Assembly (NCBI RefSeq): GCF_050587365.1
Contig: NZ_JBOBFV010000001.1
Span: 1,302,001 to 1,366,000 of the forward strand
DNA length: 64,000 nucleotides
Direction: 5' to 3'
Source of the DNA: Plantibacter auratus
GTDB lineage: Bacteria > Actinomycetota > Actinomycetes > Actinomycetales > Microbacteriaceae
The notes under the pieces were generated by a model. It saw nothing but the letters and a program-made list of their open reading frames with translations. It was not told the DNA's origin and did not search any database. The translations under genes were made by a program, and so were the position numbers. Of the stretch, positions 20,081-28,983 are shown in pieces (positions within the stretch are counted from its first letter, which is position 1; the number at the start of each line of letters is the position of its first letter).

Positions 20081-20427
20081 GTCCGGTCCCCGAACGGGTC
20101 GTTCTCGGTCGTCGGTTCCGGGAGGGCGTCGTGCTGTGTCTCGATGCGGTCGCCGTCCGCGGCGCGACGCTGGCAGGCACGGACGTCCCGCTGGCCGTTC
20201 ACCGTGACGATGCAGTCGAAGCAGACCCCGATGCCGCAGAAGACGCCGCGCGGCTTCCCGGACCCACTGGTGCGGCGCCAGGCGAGGACGCCGGAGCCCA
20301 ACAGGACGCCGGCGATCGTCTGGCCGCGGAGTCCGTCGACGGGCGTCCCGTCGAGGTCGATGCGCAGCGCGTTCTCCGTGCCGGGCACGATGCGGTCCTC
20401 CGTCGCGGGCAGTCGTCTCGAGACCAT
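20077..20427 (-). CDS. D-hydroxyproline dehydrogenase, small [2Fe-2S] subunit
   Basis: 116 residues, a plant-type ferredoxin-like domain. The four cluster cysteines are Cys64, Cys69 and Cys72 (FCGIGVCFDC) and Cys85 (VRACQRR). Such small subunits bridge the two FAD subunits in three-part oxidases of this class. It is coupled to both neighbours, by a one-base TGATG overlap with the gene upstream and a 4-nt ATGA overlap with the gene downstream. Confidence 0.85.
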   Translation of the reverse strand: MVSRRLPATEDRIVPGTENALRIDLDGTPVDGLRGQTIAGVLLGSGVLAWRRTSGSGKPRGVFCGIGVCFDCIVTVNGQRDVRACQRRAADGDRIETQHDALPEPTTENDPFGDRT

Positions 20428-21623
20428 CAGGCCACCTCCGCCGGCCGGTCGACGCGCAGGTGCGGGGCGAGGCCCGGGCGGTCGAGTTGGAACGGGGCGT
20501 CGTCGAGGTCGGCCGATCCGCCGAGCATGCGGGCGGCGATGAGCTCGGCCGTCGCGAGAGCCAGTCCGATGCCGGCGCCCTCGTGGCCCGTCGCGTGCCA
20601 CAGGCCGTCGACGCGGTGGTCGGGGCCGATGACCGGGAGGTGGTCGGGCATGTACGGCCGGAAGCCGCCGTAGCTGCGCATGACCGAGGCGTCGCGGAGG
20701 AACGGGAAGAGGCGCAGCGACTTCGCCGCGACCTCGCGGAGCACGTCGACGTCGAGGCGCGCGTCGAACCCGATCTGCTGCCGGCTCGAGCCGATGAGGA
20801 CCGTGCCCGCGGCGGTGGACTCGACGACGCTCGAGGTCTGGAGCGAGGCGTCGCTCGACTGCGTGGCCCCGAAGTAGTCGCCGTCGTAGACCTTGTGGTG
20901 CACGCGGTGCGGCATGCGGGTGGTGACGAGCACCATGCCGCGACGGGGACGGACCGGGACAGGTGCGCCGAGCAGGTCGCCGAGCTCGGCCGACCACGGT
21001 CCGGCGCAGACGAGGACCGCGTCGCCCGAGACGTCGCCCACGGAGGTCCTGACACCCGTGAGGCGTCCGGTCGCGCTCCGGACGCCGCCCGTCACGGTGA
21101 CGCCGGTGCGCACGACAGCGCCCGCCCGCCGAGCCGAGGCGAGCAGGGCCTCCGTGGCGATGACGGGCTGGACCTGTGCGTCCTCGGGATAGTGGACGGC
21201 CGCCGTGGACGAGCGGGTGATCGACGGCTCCGCCGCGAGCAGCTCGTCCTCGGTGAGGGGGCTGGCGTCGACACCGGCCGCGCGCTGGGCGGCAGCGAAG
21301 TCGAGCAGGGGCTGCGCGCCGGCCTCGGTGGTGGCGACCACGATACCGCCCTTGCGCTCGAACTCGATGCTCGGGAAGGTCGGTCCCAGTTCGGCGCTGA
21401 GTTCGGCGGTGACGACGGGCCAGAGGCGTGAGGCATACCGCGCGAGGTCGAGTTCGGGGCCGGGCCCCTTGTCGGAGACGAGGAGGTTCCCCTCCCCCGA
21501 GCCGCTCGTGCCGCCGGCGGCCGCCGAACGGTCGAGCACGACGACCTCGGCACCGCGTCGGGCGAGGATCCGCGCGCAGGCCGCACCGACGATGCCGGCG
21601 CCGACGATGACGATGCGGGTCAC
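20427..21623 (-). CDS. D-hydroxyproline dehydrogenase, DAO-type FAD subunit
   Basis: 398 residues of the D-amino-acid-oxidase-like family (FAD-dependent, glycine/sarcosine oxidase type). The dinucleotide motif IVGAGIVGAACARILARRG is at the N-terminus, and RSYGGFRPYMPDHLPVIG with the C-terminal GHEGAGIGLALATAELIA matches the family. It probably carries the imino-acid oxidising site. GTG at 21623 has GAGAGGA 7 nt upstream. First gene after a 118-nt gap that holds a palindromic operator-like site, so the catabolic genes may have their own promoter. Confidence 0.85.
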   Translation of the reverse strand: MTRIVIVGAGIVGAACARILARRGAEVVVLDRSAAAGGTSGSGEGNLLVSDKGPGPELDLARYASRLWPVVTAELSAELGPTFPSIEFERKGGIVVATTEAGAQPLLDFAAAQRAAGVDASPLTEDELLAAEPSITRSSTAAVHYPEDAQVQPVIATEALLASARRAGAVVRTGVTVTGGVRSATGRLTGVRTSVGDVSGDAVLVCAGPWSAELGDLLGAPVPVRPRRGMVLVTTRMPHRVHHKVYDGDYFGATQSSDASLQTSSVVESTAAGTVLIGSSRQQIGFDARLDVDVLREVAAKSLRLFPFLRDASVMRSYGGFRPYMPDHLPVIGPDHRVDGLWHATGHEGAGIGLALATAELIAARMLGGSADLDDAPFQLDRPGLAPHLRVDRPAEVA

Positions 21624-21662
21624 GTGCGGTCCTCTCGGTCGGTGCAGGGAAGGGCTTTCAGT

Positions 21663-21677
21663 AATGTGTCACACATT
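21663..21677. promoter_or_regulatory. Perfect 15-bp palindrome, candidate GntR operator
   Basis: AATGTGT-C-ACACATT, 7-bp arms around one base, in the gap between the GntR gene and the hydroxyproline dehydrogenase genes. On the minus strand a possible -35 TTGCCT lies upstream, and the matching -10 position (CACATT) falls inside the palindrome, so a bound repressor would block transcription. The GTGT-S-ACAC core recurs before the GH127 gene. Confidence 0.6.
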
Positions 21678-21741
21678 CACTGAACAGGCAAGCGTGCACG
21701 ATCGCGGATCCTGGTCGAGGTCCGCGCACGCACGCCAGGGG

Positions 21742-22431
21742 CTACTCGGCGTCGGATTCGGGCTTGCCGGCCCACCAGCCGGTGGTGTGCCCGATGTGTC
21801 GGTGCATGAGCTCGCGAGCGGCGACCCCGTCACCCCGCTCGAGGGCGTCGAAGAGTTCGTGGTGCTCCACGGCCGAGCGGTCGAGCTGCTGCGAATCGAG
21901 CATGGCGGCCAGTCCGACGAGCCGGGTACGTCCGCGGAGGTCCGCGACGAGCTCGACGAGCAGCGGGTTGCCGAGTTTCGCGGTGAGCGCGAGGTGGAAC
22001 GCCTGGTCGGCTTCGAGGTACCGGGTCAGGTCGCCGTCGCGGGCACCGGCCACGATGTCGTCAGCCTGCTGCCGGAGCTCGGGCAGCGACCCGTGATCGA
22101 AGACCTCCGCCAGGTCCGCCATCGCGGGCGGCTCGAGGAGCTGGCGGATCTGCGCCGTGTTGCGGAGCGAGGCCTCGCTGACGACCGTGACGCGGAACCC
22201 CTTGTTCCGGACCGCCTCCACGAAGTCGCGCTTCTCGAGGTCGAGCATCGCTTCGCGGACGGGCGTCGCCGAGACGTTGAACTGCACCGCCAGCGTCGGT
22301 ACCGAGATCATCGTCCCCGGCGCGAGCTCGCCCGAGATGATCGCCGCGGACACCGCCCGCTCCACCTGCGCCCGCAGGCTCAGCCGTTCCTCGGCCGGTC
22401 GGATCGCCGACATGCTCATCGCGACTCCCAT
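21742..22431 (-). CDS. GntR-family transcriptional regulator (FCD/FadR type)
   Basis: 229 residues. A winged helix-turn-helix (VPTLAVQFNVSATPVREAML, about residues 44-63) is followed by an all-helical FCD ligand domain containing the usual Asp and His metal/ligand positions (FHLALTAKLGN, HHELFDALERGD, HIGHT). FCD regulators generally respond to small acids. Located inside the locus, between the peptidases and the dehydrogenase, it is the obvious local regulator, probably sensing hydroxyproline or a breakdown product. A second ATG at residue 5 (MSMSAI) with GGGAG upstream is an equally good start. Confidence 0.88.
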   Translation of the reverse strand: MGVAMSMSAIRPAEERLSLRAQVERAVSAAIISGELAPGTMISVPTLAVQFNVSATPVREAMLDLEKRDFVEAVRNKGFRVTVVSEASLRNTAQIRQLLEPPAMADLAEVFDHGSLPELRQQADDIVAGARDGDLTRYLEADQAFHLALTAKLGNPLLVELVADLRGRTRLVGLAAMLDSQQLDRSAVEHHELFDALERGDGVAARELMHRHIGHTTGWWAGKPESDAE

Positions 22432-22460
22432 CCTTCATCTCCCACCACGGTCCGCTCAGG

Positions 22461-23951
22461 TTACTGGGCGCGCATCCACGCTTCGATGCCCGACGCGTCG
22501 ATGGGCAGCGCATCCGACAGCACCTCGGTGCCGTCGGCCGTCACGAGCAGGTCGTCCTCGAGCCGGACGCCGATGCCGCGCAGTTCCGGTGGAACCGTCT
22601 CGTCGAAGGCGTGGAAGTACAGCCCCGGCTCGACCGTGAGCACCATGCCGGGCGCCATCGAGCCGCCCTGGTAGGCCTCGTAGGAGGACTTGGCGCAGTC
22701 GTGGACATCGAGGCCGAGGTGGTGACCGATGCCGCACACGAGGTACCGCCGGTGCTGTTGCCCGACCGGGCTCAGAGCCTCGTCGACGGACACCGGCAGG
22801 AGGTCCCAGTCGTGGAGCCCCTGCGCGATGACCTCCATGGCCGCGTGGTGGAAGTCGGTGAAGTCGCGGCCCGGGCGTACGGCGGCCATCCCGGCGCGGT
22901 GGGACGCCTCGACGAGGTCGTGGACGCGACGCTGCTCCGGACTGAAGGTGCCCGAGACGGGGAAGGTGCGGGTCACGTCCGCCGTATAGAAGGCACGCGT
23001 CTCCACGCCCATGTCGAGCAGGATCGCGTCTTCGGGGCGGACCGGGCCGTCGCAGCGCACCCAGTGGAGCGTGGGTGCGTGCGCGCCGCTGCCGACGATG
23101 GTCGAGTAGCCGGGGCCGTTCCCCGTGGTGCGGGCGTGCCGGTCGAAGGTCCCCTGCAGCCAACGCTCACCCCCGCCGTCGACGGCCGTCGGCAGCTCCC
23201 GGATCACGGCGGAGAACCCGCCGACGGTCGCGTCGACCGCTCGCCGCAGCTCCGCGATCTCCCACTCGTCCTTGATCATGCGCAGTTCCGAAAGCACGCG
23301 GCCGAGTTCCGGCGCGACCGTCAGCGGCTCGAGCGAGCGATGCCGCGAGGTCAGGGTCCCCGCGAGGAGTGGTCGCTCGACGCCTCGGAGCGCGTCGGGC
23401 AGCGCGGCGAGCACCTCGACCCGGAGGTCGAGGACCGCCGACCAGTCGGCCGGCCCCGGCGCGGAGCCGACCCAGAGCTCACCGTGGTTGGCGTCGGCGA
23501 AGAACCCGGTCTCGCCCGGGTGCGCCGGTGCCGGGATGTACAACGTCGCGTCGTGACCGGCGCCGCTCGGACGCAGCACGAGGACCGCGTCCTCGGCGGA
23601 GCAGCCGGTGAGCCAGAAGAAGTCGCTGTCGGGGCGGAAGTCGTAGTTCGAGTCGTTGGCACGGACGGGCGCGCGTCCGGCGGCGACGACGAGTGTCCGC
23701 CCGACGAAGGCCTCGCTCAGCCGACGACGGTGCTCGGCTGCGGCCGCGGCGATCCCGGGCTCGACCGGCGGCGTGCGGTCGGGGGTGCCCCAGCCGGTGC
23801 CGAGGAACTCGCGGAACGCCGGCACCTCGGCCAGGCGGGGCAGCTTCGGGTCCGGGTTCGCCGGGCGCGGCATGGACGTGGCGGGTGCCTCCGTGGTGGC
23901 CGGCGCGAGGCCCGCCGTCTGCTCGGGTGCCTGCTGCTGCGTGTCGGTCAT
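22461..23951 (-). CDS. Xaa-Pro aminopeptidase (aminopeptidase P)
   Basis: 496 residues of peptidase family M24B, which removes an N-terminal residue before proline. The five metal ligands are in LLDMGVE, YTADVTRTFP, GIGHHLGLDVHD, LTVEPGLYF and GVRLEDDLLV. No signal peptide is seen; a Thr/Ala/Pro-rich stretch precedes the creatinase-like N-domain, so it should act in the cytoplasm on imported peptides. Coupled to the iminopeptidase gene by a 4-nt overlap, and 29 nt before the GntR gene. Confidence 0.92.
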   Translation of the reverse strand: MTDTQQQAPEQTAGLAPATTEAPATSMPRPANPDPKLPRLAEVPAFREFLGTGWGTPDRTPPVEPGIAAAAAEHRRRLSEAFVGRTLVVAAGRAPVRANDSNYDFRPDSDFFWLTGCSAEDAVLVLRPSGAGHDATLYIPAPAHPGETGFFADANHGELWVGSAPGPADWSAVLDLRVEVLAALPDALRGVERPLLAGTLTSRHRSLEPLTVAPELGRVLSELRMIKDEWEIAELRRAVDATVGGFSAVIRELPTAVDGGGERWLQGTFDRHARTTGNGPGYSTIVGSGAHAPTLHWVRCDGPVRPEDAILLDMGVETRAFYTADVTRTFPVSGTFSPEQRRVHDLVEASHRAGMAAVRPGRDFTDFHHAAMEVIAQGLHDWDLLPVSVDEALSPVGQQHRRYLVCGIGHHLGLDVHDCAKSSYEAYQGGSMAPGMVLTVEPGLYFHAFDETVPPELRGIGVRLEDDLLVTADGTEVLSDALPIDASGIEAWMRAQ

Positions 23952-25261
23952 GCCTGCTCCTCATCCGCGCGACGGCCGCCGCGCTCGTCCACCATCGAGA
24001 ACAGGCGGCGCACCACGGCGGCGTCCTGGATCCCGTCGTGCTCGTACTCGTTCGTGACCCATGCGGTCGCCCCGCCGACGGCGTCGACCGTCTCCAACTG
24101 CAGCTGCGCGTCCACGTACATGTCGTCGAAGTACACGGCCGCGGCGAGCGGCACCGTGCTCGCCTGCAGGACCGCGGGGTCGTACAGCGGGTCCCAGTCG
24201 GTCTTGGCCGCCAGTCGCTCCACTGCACCCTGGAAGGGCCGGAGCGAGCGGATCTCCTCGAACATCCAGGGATAGACCATCTCGCCCGTGAACAGCAGCG
24301 GCCTGGCCGTCTCGGCGAACGCCGGCCGTGCATCGCGCTCGGCCTGCGCCGCCCACGCGGTCGCCCCCGCGCCGGCGGCACCGTAGATGCTCTCCTGCAG
24401 GGCGATGAAGAGGGGGTTGTCGACGTAGGACGTCCTCCCCCAGACCTGCGCCAGGAAGGTGTCGCTCAGGCGGTCGCCGCTGTCGAACGCCTCGTCGAGC
24501 AGCCAGTGGAGGCGCTCGTAGCCGGGCTTCATCCCGAAGTCGATCCCGAGGTTCTGGAAGCGCCGCACGGTGAGTCGGTCGCCGTCCGGCAGGAGCACCT
24601 CCTCGGCGGCGAGTCGGTCGGCGATCCGCGCGACGGTGTCGACGTCCTGGGGGTACCGCTCGGCGAAGGCCCGGTTCTTGCGCTCGGTGCGCGGATAGGT
24701 GCGGCGGTACACCTCCGCCGCCGACGGGTGGATGCCCGCCAGACCGCCCGTGACGTAGCAGGCGGCCAGTCCCTCCGGGGCTCGCGAGAGGTAGGTGAGG
24801 GTCAGGAACCCGCCGTAGCTCTGACCGAGCGTCGACCAGCGACGGCCTCCGAAGACGGTGCGGCGCAGGTACTCGGCGTCGTCGACGATCGAGTCGGCCC
24901 GGAAGCGTTCCAGGTACTCGGCCTGTGCGGCAGCGTCACCGACGGCCGCGATGGACCGGCCGTCGATCCTGGTGCTCCGGCCGGTGCCGCGCTGGTCGAG
25001 CAGCACGAGCCGGAAGGTGCGGAGGGCCTCGGCGATCCAGCCGTCCCTGGACACCGGACGCGGGCCTTTGCCGCCCGGTCCGCCCTGGAGGAACACGAGG
25101 ACCGGGAGCTGCTCGTCGCGACGCAGGGGGTCGACGAGTTCGCGGGCGAACACGCTGATCGTGCGGCCGTCGTCGGGCCGTCGCCAGTCGAGCGGGACGT
25201 CGACCGTGTGGTCGGTCACGTGGATCCCCGGCAGCAGGGAGGTGGTGGTGCGGTGGGTCAT
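23948..25261 (-). CDS. Proline iminopeptidase (alpha/beta hydrolase, family S33)
   Basis: 437 residues. The oxyanion motif FLQGGPGGKG (residues 58-67) and the nucleophile elbow GQSYGG with Ser148 are typical of prolyl aminopeptidases; the catalytic His is likely in NEYEHDGIQD near the C-terminus. It removes N-terminal proline, and family members are known that accept hydroxyproline. No signal peptide, so cytoplasmic. It overlaps both neighbours by 4 nt, tying it to the ABC transporter upstream and the Xaa-Pro aminopeptidase downstream. Confidence 0.88.
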   Translation of the reverse strand: MTHRTTTSLLPGIHVTDHTVDVPLDWRRPDDGRTISVFARELVDPLRRDEQLPVLVFLQGGPGGKGPRPVSRDGWIAEALRTFRLVLLDQRGTGRSTRIDGRSIAAVGDAAAQAEYLERFRADSIVDDAEYLRRTVFGGRRWSTLGQSYGGFLTLTYLSRAPEGLAACYVTGGLAGIHPSAAEVYRRTYPRTERKNRAFAERYPQDVDTVARIADRLAAEEVLLPDGDRLTVRRFQNLGIDFGMKPGYERLHWLLDEAFDSGDRLSDTFLAQVWGRTSYVDNPLFIALQESIYGAAGAGATAWAAQAERDARPAFAETARPLLFTGEMVYPWMFEEIRSLRPFQGAVERLAAKTDWDPLYDPAVLQASTVPLAAAVYFDDMYVDAQLQLETVDAVGGATAWVTNEYEHDGIQDAAVVRRLFSMVDERGGRRADEEQA

Positions 25262-26136
25262 GCCTCTGTCCTTCCGGCGGCCGATCCGTGCGTCCGCTCC
25301 TGTTCGAGCATGGTGGCACGCGCGGCCTCCCAGCTCGGGTCGATCGTGGGCACGGCGGCGAGCAGGGTCTTCGTGTACTCGTCCTGCGGGTGGTCGAAGA
25401 TCGCCTCGCGGTCACCCTGCTCGACCACCTTGCCCCGGTGCATGACGGCGACGTCGTGGGCGATCTGCCGCACGACGGCGAGGTCGTGCGCGATGAACAG
25501 GTAGCTCAGGCCGCGCTCGGCCTGCAGGTCTCGCAACAGGTCGATGATGCGTGCCTGCACCGACACGTCGAGCGCCGACACCGCCTCGTCGCAGATCACG
25601 AGCTTCGGGGAGACGGCGAGCGCCCGGGCGATCCCGATGCGCTGGGCCTGGCCGCCGGAGAACTGCCGCGGGTAGCGCTGGAGGTGGTCGGGGTTCAGGC
25701 CGACGCGGTCGAGCAGGTCGCGCACGAGGGCGCGCTTGCCCTGCTTCGGGGTGATCCCCTGGTAGTCGAGCGGAGCCGACACGATGCGCTCGACGGTGTG
25801 CCGGGGGTTCAGGGAGGAGAACGGGTCCTGGAAGACGACCTGCACCTTCGTCCGGAACGCGGCGAGCGCCGGCCCACGCGCGGCGGTGACGTCCTCACCG
25901 TCGAAGGTGATCGTGCCGGCGGTCGGTTCGATGAGCTTCGCGATCATCCGCGCGGTCGTCGACTTGCCGCTGCCCGACTCCCCGACGATGCCGAGCGTCT
26001 CGCCGGAGCGGACGGCGAACCCGACGTCGTCGACGGCGCGGAACTGGGTGGTGCGTGCGCGGAACGCCCCGTCACCCTTGGTCGTGAAGTCCTTCGTGAG
26101 CCCGGTGGCCTGCAGGAGCGCTGGTGCGTCGTTCAT
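25258..26136 (-). CDS. Oligopeptide ABC transporter, ATP-binding protein (DppF/OppF type)
   Basis: 292 residues. Walker A GESGSGKSTTARM, signature FSGGQAQRIGIARAL and Walker B LVICDEAVSALD are present, with the C-terminal oligopeptide-transporter extension. The Walker B proline usually seen (DEPVSALD) is Ala here, which should not matter. Second ATPase of the transporter, coupled by 4-nt overlaps to DppD-type and iminopeptidase genes. Confidence 0.93.
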   Translation of the reverse strand: MNDAPALLQATGLTKDFTTKGDGAFRARTTQFRAVDDVGFAVRSGETLGIVGESGSGKSTTARMIAKLIEPTAGTITFDGEDVTAARGPALAAFRTKVQVVFQDPFSSLNPRHTVERIVSAPLDYQGITPKQGKRALVRDLLDRVGLNPDHLQRYPRQFSGGQAQRIGIARALAVSPKLVICDEAVSALDVSVQARIIDLLRDLQAERGLSYLFIAHDLAVVRQIAHDVAVMHRGKVVEQGDREAIFDHPQDEYTKTLLAAVPTIDPSWEAARATMLEQERTHGSAAGRTEA

Positions 26137-27014
26137 GCCTGTCCCTCTCCGGTCGTCGCGGGTGCCGTCGGGCGCTCGGTGAACGGGTCGTCGATCCGCG
26201 GAAGGGCGTCGAGCAGTGCGCGGGTGTACGGCGCCTGCGGCCGGGAGAAGATCTGCTCGGCGGCGCCCATCTCGACGGGGTCGCCGCCGCGCATGACGAG
26301 CACGTCGTCGGCGACCTGACTGACCACGGCGAGGTCGTGGGTGATGAAGATCATGCCGGTGCCGGTCTCCCGTTGCAGTTCGGAGAGGAGGTCGAGGATC
26401 TGCGCCTGGACGGTGACGTCGAGCGCCGTCGTCGGTTCGTCCGCGATGAGCAGGTCGGGTTCCAGGCAGAGCGCCATCGCGATCATGATGCGCTGCCGCA
26501 TGCCGCCCGAGAACTGGTGCGGGTAGTGGTCGACGCGCCGGGAGGCGTCGGCGATGCGGACCCGTTCGAGGGCTTCGATCGTGACGGCCCTGGCGGCCTT
26601 CCGGGAACCGCCGCGATGGGCGCGGTACGCCTCCTCGATCTGCAGCCCGACCGTGTAGTACGGGTTGAGCGAGGAGAGCGGGTCCTGGAAGACCATCGCG
26701 ATCCGATCGCCGCGCACTCGGCGCATCTCGCGGTCGCTGCGACCGACGAGCTCGTGTCCGCTCAGCCGGACGCTGCCGGTCGTGCGCCCGCCGTTCGGGA
26801 GCAGTCCCATGATCGCGAGCGAGGTCATGGACTTGCCGGAGCCGGACTCGCCCACGATGCCGAGGGTCTGGCCGTGCTGGACCGCGAACGACGCCTTCCG
26901 CACCACGTCGACGTCGCCGGAGGTGGTCGGGAAGGTGACCGTGAGGTCGTCGACCTCGAGCAGCGCCGCCCCGGGGACGGGCAGGGAGATGGTCCTGGTG
27001 ACGGTGGGGCTCAT
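26133..27014 (-). CDS. Oligopeptide ABC transporter, ATP-binding protein (DppD/OppD type)
   Basis: 293 residues. Walker A GESGSGKSMTSLA, signature FSGGMRQRIMIAMAL, Walker B LLIADEPTTALD and switch His (FITHDLAVV) are all intact. It pairs with the ATPase at 25258 to power peptide import. The start overlaps the stop of the permease gene by 4 nt. Confidence 0.93.
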   Translation of the reverse strand: MSPTVTRTISLPVPGAALLEVDDLTVTFPTTSGDVDVVRKASFAVQHGQTLGIVGESGSGKSMTSLAIMGLLPNGGRTTGSVRLSGHELVGRSDREMRRVRGDRIAMVFQDPLSSLNPYYTVGLQIEEAYRAHRGGSRKAARAVTIEALERVRIADASRRVDHYPHQFSGGMRQRIMIAMALCLEPDLLIADEPTTALDVTVQAQILDLLSELQRETGTGMIFITHDLAVVSQVADDVLVMRGGDPVEMGAAEQIFSRPQAPYTRALLDALPRIDDPFTERPTAPATTGEGQA

Positions 27015-28006
27015 GCGCTCTTCACTCTCACTCTCGGGTCGAGGAACGTGTACACGACGTCGACCACGACGTTGCCGATGACCACGAAGAACGCGGCCAG
27101 CAGGGTGACGCCCATGATGACGGGCTGGTCGTTCTTCGCGATCGAGTCGGCGGCGAGCTTGCCGACGCCGTTCAGTCCGAACACCGTCTCGGTGATGAGG
27201 GCGCCCCCGAGGAGGCCCGCGAAGTCCATGCCGAAGAGCGTGACGACGGGGGTGAGCGCCGGGCGCAGTGCGTGGCGGCGCAGGATGAGGGGCGCGGGCA
27301 GGCCCTTCGCCCGGGCGGTCCGCATGAAGTTCTCACCGAGGGTGTCGATGACATTCGCCCGGACGAGCCTCGCGTACATCGACGCGTACCCGAGGGCGAG
27401 CACGATCCACGGCATGAGGTAGTTCTGGAACCACCGGACCGGGTCCTCGGCGAAGGGCACGGCCTGCGGGAACGGCAGGATCTGCAATTGCACCACGAGG
27501 ACGTACTGCAGGAGGAGCGCGAGGAAGTAGTTCGGCAGGCTGATGCCGGCGAGCGCGACCATCATCGCCCCACGGTCCCAGCCGGTCCCCTGCTTGACGG
27601 CGCTGAGCAGGCCACCGCTGACGCCGACGAGCAGCCAGAGGACCGCCGCACCGATCGCGACCGTCGCGGTCACGGGGAACCGCGCGGTGATCATGTCCAT
27701 GACGGACTCGTTGGTCTGGAAGCTGAAGCCGAGGCACGGCGCCGCGCAGGAGACCGCCGAGGCGCCCTCCCCGTAGCTCCGGCCCATGACGATCCCACGG
27801 ATGAACTCGAGGTACTGCTGCCAGAACGGCTGGTCGAGCCCGAGCTGCGCCCGGATCTGGTCGATGCGGTCGGGGGTGCAGGTCTTGCCGCAGATCTGCA
27901 CCGCCGGGTCGGGCGACAGCAGGAAGAAGATGACGTAGGTGAAGAGGCTGATGAGCAGCAGGATGCCGATCGCCGACGCGATGCGGCGCAGGAGGTAGAG
28001 GGTCAT
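27011..28006 (-). CDS. Oligopeptide ABC transporter permease (DppB type)
   Basis: 331 residues with six transmembrane segments, the first at residues 7-29. The inner-membrane EAA loop is NVIDTLGENFMRTARAKGL. Two extracellular cysteine pairs, QICGKTC and SCAAPC, lie in the first loop and may form disulfides; they are common in actinobacterial DppB proteins. ATG at 28006 gives the normal family N-terminus and overlaps the stop of the upstream permease gene. Confidence 0.92.
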   Translation of the reverse strand: MTLYLLRRIASAIGILLLISLFTYVIFFLLSPDPAVQICGKTCTPDRIDQIRAQLGLDQPFWQQYLEFIRGIVMGRSYGEGASAVSCAAPCLGFSFQTNESVMDMITARFPVTATVAIGAAVLWLLVGVSGGLLSAVKQGTGWDRGAMMVALAGISLPNYFLALLLQYVLVVQLQILPFPQAVPFAEDPVRWFQNYLMPWIVLALGYASMYARLVRANVIDTLGENFMRTARAKGLPAPLILRRHALRPALTPVVTLFGMDFAGLLGGALITETVFGLNGVGKLAADSIAKNDQPVIMGVTLLAAFFVVIGNVVVDVVYTFLDPRVRVKSA

Positions 28007-28962
28007 GAGGCGGCGTCTCCCGAGTCGAGGGCCTTGCGCAGGCGGTCGCCGAGCACGGTGAAGGACAGCACCGTGAGGAACAGGAAGGTGCCGGGGATCA
28101 GGAAATACATCGGGTCGACCGCGTACCAGCCGACCGCGGTCGCGATCATCTGGCCCCAGCTCGGCGTGGGCGGGGTGACGCCGACACCGAGGAAGGAGAG
28201 GCCCGCCTCCGTGCCGATGTAACCGGGAACGGCGAGGGTGGCCAGGACGATGATGGTGCCGCGGAGGTTCGGCAGGATCTCGCGGAAGACGATGCGGATG
28301 CCCCCGGCGCCCGACGCACGCGCCGATTCGACGAACTCGCTCGTCCGCAGCGACATCGCCTGACCGCGCACCACCCGGGCGGTGTACGGCCAGCCGAAGA
28401 GGCTCAGCACGACGACGAGCAGGACCGGTCGGTTGCCGGCGGGCAGGGCCGACAGGAGCGCGATCATGAAGATGAGCGACGGGAACGCCATGAGGAAGTC
28501 CATGACGCGGGAGACGACCTGGTCGACCCACCCGCCGTAGAAGCCGGCGAGCATGCCGAGCACGACGCCGAGCACGGTCGTGACGATCGTCGCCGAGACG
28601 GCGATCGACAGCGACACCTGCGCACCGAAGGCGATGCGCGCGAAGATGTCGCGTCCGTTCCCGGGTTCGACCCCGAACCAGTGCTCGGCGGAGATCCCGC
28701 CGAGGTTGCCGATCGGCACGCCGCCGAGGTCGGAGTCCACGGCCGACTTGTCGAAGGTGTACGGACCCCAGCCGCTGATCGCGGTGATCAGCGGGGCGAG
28801 GATCGCGAGCAGCACGACGAGCACGATGAACGCGACGCTGAGCAGCACCGGTGGGCTGGAACGGAGGGTGGCGATCACCCGCCGCGCGGGGGTGGGCGCA
28901 CCGACCGGCGCACCCACCTCCTCGGCGACGGTGGTCAGCTCACTGGGAACGGACGACGACAT
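28003..28962 (-). CDS. Oligopeptide ABC transporter permease (DppC type)
   Basis: 319 residues with an N-terminal cytoplasmic tail, a first membrane helix at about 39-61 and five more. The EAA loop is TSEFVESARASGAGG. The family motif AGLSFLGVGVTPPTPSWG is intact. It lies 21 nt after the binding-protein gene and overlaps the DppB-type gene by 4 nt. Confidence 0.92.
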   Translation of the reverse strand: MSSSVPSELTTVAEEVGAPVGAPTPARRVIATLRSSPPVLLSVAFIVLVVLLAILAPLITAISGWGPYTFDKSAVDSDLGGVPIGNLGGISAEHWFGVEPGNGRDIFARIAFGAQVSLSIAVSATIVTTVLGVVLGMLAGFYGGWVDQVVSRVMDFLMAFPSLIFMIALLSALPAGNRPVLLVVVLSLFGWPYTARVVRGQAMSLRTSEFVESARASGAGGIRIVFREILPNLRGTIIVLATLAVPGYIGTEAGLSFLGVGVTPPTPSWGQMIATAVGWYAVDPMYFLIPGTFLFLTVLSFTVLGDRLRKALDSGDAAS

Positions 28963-28983
28963 CTGCGGATACCGGCTTTCCGA

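Noticed and set aside
18563..21623. Opine or cyanide-forming oxidase as the function of the three-subunit enzyme
   Set aside because: The subunit pattern alone would allow it, but the downstream deaminase, epimerase and semialdehyde dehydrogenase form exactly the hydroxyproline route.
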